Assembly (NCBI GenBank): GCA_963722665.1
Contig: CAVRNW010000040.1
Span: 1 to 27,860, forward strand
DNA length: 27,860 bases
Source of the DNA: Site-B1 sp963722665
Lineage (GTDB): Bacteria; Bacteroidota; Bacteroidia; Flavobacteriales; Flavobacteriaceae
Reading direction: 5' to 3'
Shown here: positions 23,855-27,860 of the stretch, one piece after another
How positions within the stretch are numbered: position 1 is the stretch's first letter
How the letters are laid out: each line of letters begins with the position of its first letter
Translations under genes and position numbers: made by a program
The notes under the pieces: model-generated
Told to the model about the DNA's origin: nothing
The model's database searches: none
Seen by the model: the letters and a program-made list of their open reading frames with translations, nothing else

Positions 23855-24772
23855 TTAGTCTCTTATTAAAGGCATCGTAGAACAGCGTAACAGACCTCCT
23901 TGCTTTCCAATTTCGGCATACGGAACCCTTTCAACAGTAATCCCTTGCTTTTCAAACCAAGCGTTCAATCTTGTGAAGTTTATTTCAGAGATCACAACAT
24001 TTGGAGTGATTGAAAAAATATTGCTTTTCATGTTATACATTTCATCCTTTGTTATCTCAAAAATGTTTTCTCTTCCGAAATAATTGACCAACCATTTATA
24101 TTCTTCATCATTTAAAAACCCATTTTTATGCAAAATAGCCTTCCCATTTCCTACCGGCTGAAAACAACAATCCAAATGAAGTGCGTTGTTCCTTGGATCT
24201 GTATTTGATTTTCGCAACTCAAATGACTTTACTTTCTTGTGAGGAAAGTGTTCTTTAATAGTTTTCACGGCTAAGCTATTTGTTCTGGCCGTTATATAAT
24301 CTGAATAATCATCTCCTGAATAAGTTCCTATAAAAATGTAGTCATTATGAGGAATTACATCGCCGCCTTCAATATGTGCTTCCTTAGGCATTCTTATAAT
24401 TTTATCAGGATCAATTTGATTAATAACATATCTGATGGCTTCTATTTCCCGTTGACGTTCCGGCAATATATTACAGTCAATTATAAAATCTTCAATTACA
24501 AGTGCAATGTCCCGAGCAAATATCTGGTTACAGTTTTCAATACTTTCAGGGCGAAATACTTTGACATCATATTTTTTAAAAACTTTACATACGGCATCCA
24601 TTTCCTTAACCATGTCCTCATCTTTTGGATAGGTTCCAGCCAAAACATGTTCCCGACTTTTGGGGTCGTAACACTCTTCAGGTGTTGGAATTGGCCCGCT
24701 ACTTTCAGCTATTCCCAATACAACGGCTCGAAGTCTTGAGGTTTCATTCTTTATGTTAAGTTTAAGCATCAT
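23855..24772 (-). CDS. Amidinotransferase-family hydrolase (dimethylarginine dimethylaminohydrolase-like)
   Basis: A 305-residue protein of the same guanidino-modifying superfamily as its neighbour but of another subfamily. It has CNQIFARDIALVIED (substrate-binding Asp), AHIEGGDVIPHND (the E-G-G-D motif of the family), HLDCCFQPVGNGKAIL with the catalytic His, and KQGGLLRCSTMPL near the end with the probable nucleophile Cys297. Glycine amidinotransferase, arginine deiminase and DDAH relatives all share these elements, so the substrate is open; arginine or a methylated arginine is most likely. Two adjacent ATGs (24772, 24769) could start it. It sits immediately after the terminator of the citrate synthase gene, so it should have its own promoter (TAACTTTA, a near match, at 24780-24773). 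Confidence 0.82.
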   Translation of the reverse strand: MMLKLNIKNETSRLRAVVLGIAESSGPIPTPEECYDPKSREHVLAGTYPKDEDMVKEMDAVCKVFKKYDVKVFRPESIENCNQIFARDIALVIEDFIIDCNILPERQREIEAIRYVINQIDPDKIIRMPKEAHIEGGDVIPHNDYIFIGTYSGDDYSDYITARTNSLAVKTIKEHFPHKKVKSFELRKSNTDPRNNALHLDCCFQPVGNGKAILHKNGFLNDEEYKWLVNYFGRENIFEITKDEMYNMKSNIFSITPNVVISEINFTRLNAWFEKQGITVERVPYAEIGKQGGLLRCSTMPLIRD

Positions 24773-24782
24773 CTAAAGTTAG

Positions 24783-24812
24783 AAAAAGCTCCATATTTCT
24801 ATGAAGCTTTTT
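24783..24812 (-). terminator. Intrinsic terminator after citrate synthase
   Basis: On the minus strand a 13-base stem (24812-24800 with 24795-24783, one G-T wobble) closes a four-base GAAA loop and runs into TTTTTCT. The stem ends 19 bases past the citrate synthase stop. The opposite strand also ends in Ts, so it could act in both directions. Confidence 0.8.
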
Positions 24813-24830
24813 ATTTTTATAACAATATCA

Positions 24831-26117
24831 CTATCTGTTATTTACCGTTTTAAACTTCCTTAAATTCTCACCAATATATAATTGTCTTGGCCTTCCAATT
24901 GGTTCCTTACGCAGTCTCATTTCTTTCCACTGTGCAATCCAGCCAGGGAGTCTGCCTAATGCGAACATGACTGTAAACATATCTACCGGAATTCCCATTG
25001 CTCTATAAATAATACCGGAGTAGAAATCGACATTAGGATATAATTTTCGCTTAACAAAATAATTGTCTTTTAAGGCTTCTTTTTCGAGACCTTTAGCTAT
25101 ATCTAATATTGGATCATCAATTCCAAGGTCATCAAGGACTTCATCGGCAGATTTTTTTATGATCTTAGCTCTAGGATCAAAGTTTTTATAGACTCTATGC
25201 CCAAATCCCATTAACCTGAACGGATCGTTTTTGTCTTTAGCTTTCGCCATATATTTTTTAGTATCTCCATCATCAGCTTTTATGGCTTCCAGCATTTCAA
25301 GAACAGCTTGATTGGCGCCTCCATGAAGTGGTCCCCAAAGGGCTGATATTCCTGAAGATAATGAAGCGAATAATCCTGCATGAGAAGAACCTACCATTCT
25401 AACTGTAGACGTTGAACAGTTCTGTTCGTGATCAGCATGAAGAATTAATAATTTGTCGAGTGCATCAACTATAATTTGGTTTTGAACATACTCTTCATTA
25501 GGTTTTTTAAACATCATTTTTAAAACGTTTTCAACATAACCCAAATTTTTATCTCCATAATCTAATGGTAAACCTTGTTTTTTACGCATAGTCCAAGCTA
25601 CTAAAACAGGAAATCTACCTAATATTCTTACAATAGAAGTATACATTTCTTCTTCAGAATCAACATCGACAGCAGATGGATTAAAGGCAGTTAATGCACT
25701 TGTTAAGGAAGACAAAACTCCCATTGGATGTGCTGTTTTTGGAAAGGCATCCAATATTTTTTTTATGTCATCATCTACTATGGATTGATCTTTAATATCT
25801 TTTTTAAACTTATCTAATTGCTCCTTTGTTGGTAATTCACCAAATATCAATAAAAAAGCAACTTCTAAAAAATCTGCTTTCTCCGCCAATTCTTCAATAG
25901 AATATCCTCGATATCTTAAAATCCCTTTTTCTCCGTCTAAAAAAGTTATGGCACTTTCACATGAACCAGTATTTTTAAATCCGGGATCCAAGGTTATTAC
26001 TCCTCCCGTATCACTCCTGAATTTTTTAAAGTCTATGGCAACTTCATTTTCTGTTCCTACGAGAAGCGGATATTCAAACTTTTTACCTTTAATTTCTATT
26101 GTAGCTTTATCTGACAT
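24831..26117 (-). CDS. gltA: Citrate synthase, bacterial (type II) form
   Basis: Condenses acetyl-CoA and oxaloacetate to citrate, first step of the TCA cycle, cytoplasmic. I choose the ATG at 26117 (MSDKATIEIKGKKFEYP), giving 428 residues, nearly the E. coli GltA length; the open frame continues 31 residues further up but that part crosses the promoter. The catalytic triad is intact: His265 (GPLHGGANQ), His307 (MGFGHRVYKNFDPRA) and Asp364 (YPNVDFYSG). The N-terminal DPGFKNTGSCESAITFLDGEKG and HADHEQNCSTSTVR match the hexameric bacterial class. A strong terminator follows it. A second, eukaryotic-type citrate synthase lies directly upstream on the same strand. Confidence 0.97.
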   Translation of the reverse strand: MSDKATIEIKGKKFEYPLLVGTENEVAIDFKKFRSDTGGVITLDPGFKNTGSCESAITFLDGEKGILRYRGYSIEELAEKADFLEVAFLLIFGELPTKEQLDKFKKDIKDQSIVDDDIKKILDAFPKTAHPMGVLSSLTSALTAFNPSAVDVDSEEEMYTSIVRILGRFPVLVAWTMRKKQGLPLDYGDKNLGYVENVLKMMFKKPNEEYVQNQIIVDALDKLLILHADHEQNCSTSTVRMVGSSHAGLFASLSSGISALWGPLHGGANQAVLEMLEAIKADDGDTKKYMAKAKDKNDPFRLMGFGHRVYKNFDPRAKIIKKSADEVLDDLGIDDPILDIAKGLEKEALKDNYFVKRKLYPNVDFYSGIIYRAMGIPVDMFTVMFALGRLPGWIAQWKEMRLRKEPIGRPRQLYIGENLRKFKTVNNR

Positions 26118-26152
26118 AAGTTTATAATTTGTTTTGCGAAAGGCTAATTTAC

Positions 26153-26181
26153 CAAATTTATTAGTAAATATTATATCACGG
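26153..26181 (-). promoter_or_regulatory. Citrate synthase promoter with CCGTGATAT element
   Basis: TAAATTTG (26160-26153) matches TAnnTTTG, 35 bases before the ATG. CCGTGATAT (26181-26173) lies at the -33 position where a TTG is missing. The same CCGTGATAT word is found before the second citrate synthase gene, again followed by AATTTGGT. Confidence 0.55.
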
Positions 26182-26204
26182 TTTACATTTATCAGGAAAT
26201 TAAC

Positions 26205-26239
26205 AAACAAAAAAGCGATTACAAATTGTAATCGCTTTT
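26205..26239 (-). terminator. Intrinsic terminator after the frameshifted citrate synthase
   Basis: AAAAGCGATTAC (26211-26222) and GTAATCGCTTTT (26228-26239) form a perfect 12-base stem with a five-base loop, and the minus strand continues into TTTTTTGTTTG. It ends 25 bases past the stop at 26264. Opposite-strand Ts suggest it may be bidirectional. Confidence 0.85.
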
Positions 26240-26263
26240 CATACTATTTTTTTAAATTTATTT

Positions 26264-27593
26264 TTAATTAGATGAAACGGTTTCTTTTTTCTCCTTGACC
26301 ATTTTTTCAAGCATCTTGGTTGTAATTGATTTAGGTCTTTCAAGAGGATAACCTAAGGCTCTGTCCCAAATAATATTAGATAATACACCAATAGATCTAC
26401 CTATGGCAAACAAAACAGTATAAAAATCATATTGTGTAACTCCGTAATGCCATTGTACAGACACCTGATTGGGCATCTACATTTGGCCAAGGATTTTTTG
26501 CTTTCCCTTGTTCCCGTAAAATATCTGGGACAACTTTATATAATGCATCGACATATTTAAACAGTTCATCATCTTTCATATGTTTAAGACAAAACTCTCT
26601 TTGAACAGTATATCTAGGATCCGTTTTACGCAGAACAGCATGTCCGTATCCCGGAATCACCTGACCACTATTAAGAGTATCCCAAACATATTTCTTCATA
26701 TCCTCTTCAGACGGAATCTCACCTTTCATTTGATCTCTTAAACCCTGTAACCATCTAAGCACTTCTTGATTAGCTAAACCGTGCAAAGGACCTGCTAAGC
26801 CATTTATCATTGCCGAAGTAGCATAATAAACATCTGACAAGGAACTGGCTACTAAATGTCCTGTATGAGCACTTACATTCCCGCTTTCATGATCGGCATG
26901 GATTATAAAATACATACGTGAAACATCATCATAGGGTTTGCCCTTGCCCATCATATAAGCAAAGTTCGCTCCAAGGTCTAAATTAGGATCTGGATATCGA
27001 TGCCCTTTTTCCGGATGATACAATTTGTTATAAATATAAGCGCCAATTAAAGGCATTTTTGCAAGCAGATTTGTCGCATCTTCGTAGGTTGGATCCCAGT
27101 AATCCATTTTATTCAATCCCTTTTTATACATAAGATTAAAATGAGATTCTCTTTCCAAACTCATAACCGCAGCAGAGAGAATTGCCATTGGATGGCTTTC
27201 ACTAGGGAATGAGTCAATAACATCCCAAACATATCTTGGGACAATTTGCCTGTTCCTGAAGTTGGTCATTAACTCTTCTACCTCCTTGGCACTAGGCATT
27301 TCACCTGTCAATAACAAATGATATAATCCTTCAACATAAGGCATTTCAGCACCATCTGGTTTCGGTAATTTTTCCAGAACTTCAGGCAAAGTAAATCCCC
27401 TGTATCGGATACCTTCTTTTGGATCCAAATAGGAAATGTCTGTAACCAGACTTTTAATACCTCTCATACCTCCTATAACCTGAGATACCGTTACCTTATC
27501 AATAACCTTATCCCCATGCTCTGTTAAAAGCTTCTCTGTCCTTGGCCTTTGTTCCAGAATTTTTTCGTATAACTTGTCCTTTAAAGTGATCAT
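26264..27593 (-). pseudogene. Second citrate synthase, eukaryotic type, with a one-base frameshift
   Basis: Resembles the citrate (Si)-synthase class otherwise known from mitochondria. The frame from ATG 27593 (MITLKDKLYEKILEQRP) reads through all three catalytic residues, His271 (GPLHGLANQ), His318 (GYGHAVLRKTDPR) and Asp373 (NPWPNVDAQSG), then shifts: after GGT GTC one base too many (within 26459-26461) turns the expected VQWHYGVTQYDFYT into CTMALRSYTI and a stop at 26427-26429. The lost C-terminal part (VQWHYGVTQ... to ERPKSITTKMLEKMV) is intact in the next frame to 26264. Removing one base gives 442 residues, the class length. The C-terminal part carries a substrate-binding Arg (in RPKS) supplied across the dimer, so the shortened product should be inactive. 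A sequence error is the main alternative. Confidence 0.85.
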
Positions 27594-27651
27594 AATATTG
27601 ATTCTATTATTTATTAAAATATGTCTAGCGACATCTTATAAAATTATCACC

Positions 27652-27684
27652 AAATTAACAGATAAAATATGATAAATATCACGG
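27652..27684 (-). promoter_or_regulatory. Probable promoter/operator of the second citrate synthase
   Basis: CCGTGATAT (27684-27676) is followed 16 bases later by TTAATTTG (27659-27652), one base off TAnnTTTG, and GT. The element overlaps TGATA-AA-TATCA (27670-27681), which has the half-site layout TGAT-N4-ATCA known for Crp/Fnr-type boxes. The arrangement parallels that of the neighbouring citrate synthase promoter. Confidence 0.45.
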
Positions 27685-27738
27685 ATTTATTAAAATGCAA
27701 CATTTGTTACAAAAAAGAAAGGAGATATTGGAAAATAA

Positions 27739-27767
27739 AAAAACCATATTAAAAAATATGGCTTTTT
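27739..27767 (-). terminator. Intrinsic terminator after enolase
   Basis: CCATATT (27744-27750) and AATATGG (27755-27761) pair around AAAA; on the minus strand the stem is followed by TTTTTTTATTTTCC. It lies about 27 bases past the enolase stop. Confidence 0.75.
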
Positions 27768-27787
27768 TTATAATGAAAAGAAATCGA

Positions 27788-27860
27788 TTACTTTATTTTA
27801 AAAGCTTTTTCTCCGGGATAATAGGCAATATTACCTAATTCCTCCTCAATGCGAAGTAAT
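27788..27860 (-). CDS. eno: Enolase, C-terminal end only
   Basis: The last 23 codons of a minus-strand gene run in from the window edge and read LLRIEEELGNIAYYPGEKAFKIK before TAA (27790-27788). LLRIEEELG...AYYPG is the conserved C-terminus of bacterial enolases, the glycolytic 2-phosphoglycerate dehydratase. The rest lies outside the window. An intrinsic terminator follows it. Only this short piece is visible, but the match to the enolase tail is distinctive. Confidence 0.8.
   Translation of the reverse strand, partial: LLRIEEELGNIAYYPGEKAFKIK

Noticed and set aside
26118..26210. Upstream extension of the citrate synthase frame (31 residues)
   Set aside because: It overlaps the TAAATTTG promoter element and the CCGTGATAT motif, and MSDKATIEIKGKK matches the normal citrate synthase start and length.
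1..27860. Search for CRISPR arrays, tRNA, rRNA, insertion sequences, prophage or toxin-antitoxin genes
   Set aside because: No array-like repeats, no cloverleaf or rRNA signature, no transposase, integrase or phage protein seen in any frame.

Overview
The window looks like chromosomal DNA of a member of the Flavobacteriaceae (Bacteroidota), probably marine or free-living. The evidence is the low GC content, promoters of the Bacteroidota type (TAnnTTTG at -7, TTG near -33), N-termini such as MKK with lipoboxes, a FecR anti-sigma factor ending in a DUF4974-like domain, a TonB-dependent receptor with an STN domain, and gene neighbourhoods typical of the family. No rRNA, tRNA, CRISPR array, insertion sequence or phage gene was seen.

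Layout. (1) 1-1550: the 5' part of asnB, then queE, both on the minus strand. (2) 1650-7650, plus strand: a DUF853/HerA-like ATPase, then a tight cluster of a lipoprotein, a YitT/DUF2179 membrane protein, a cupin, an alpha/beta hydrolase and a CPBP membrane protease broken by a one-base frameshift, then rluF. (3) 7651-10737, minus strand: a YwaF/TIGR02206 membrane protein, folD and ffh, with a GC-rich inverted repeat between folD and ffh. (4) 10934-17742, the main accessory locus: two acidic lipoproteins on the minus strand diverge from an ECF sigma factor, a FecR anti-sigma factor and a signal-transducing TonB-dependent receptor on the plus strand. (5) 17743-18549: two small hypothetical genes and an orphan promoter. 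(6) 18550-20328: argS, minus. (7) 20329-20819: a long non-coding stretch with 20-bp-phased repeats, leading to a TPR sensor histidine kinase with no adjacent response regulator. (8) 22916-27860, minus strand: ctlX and a second amidinotransferase-fold enzyme, a bacterial-type citrate synthase, a second eukaryotic-type citrate synthase broken by a one-base insertion, and the 3' end of enolase.

How the parts fit. The most interesting unit is region 4. A FecA-like receptor with an N-terminal signalling domain, a membrane-spanning FecR and an ECF sigma factor form a classical cell-surface signalling cascade. The divergent lipoproteins, built from repeated beta-rich, cysteine-flanked, acidic modules, are the obvious candidates for its target or its extracellular partner; the ligand is unknown. 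Region 8 combines central carbon metabolism with arginine/citrulline turnover. Two genes (CPBP protease and second citrate synthase) each carry one single-base frameshift, so either sequence errors or recent gene decay should be considered. No window-wide search could be run, so family names rest on motif and sequence recognition.
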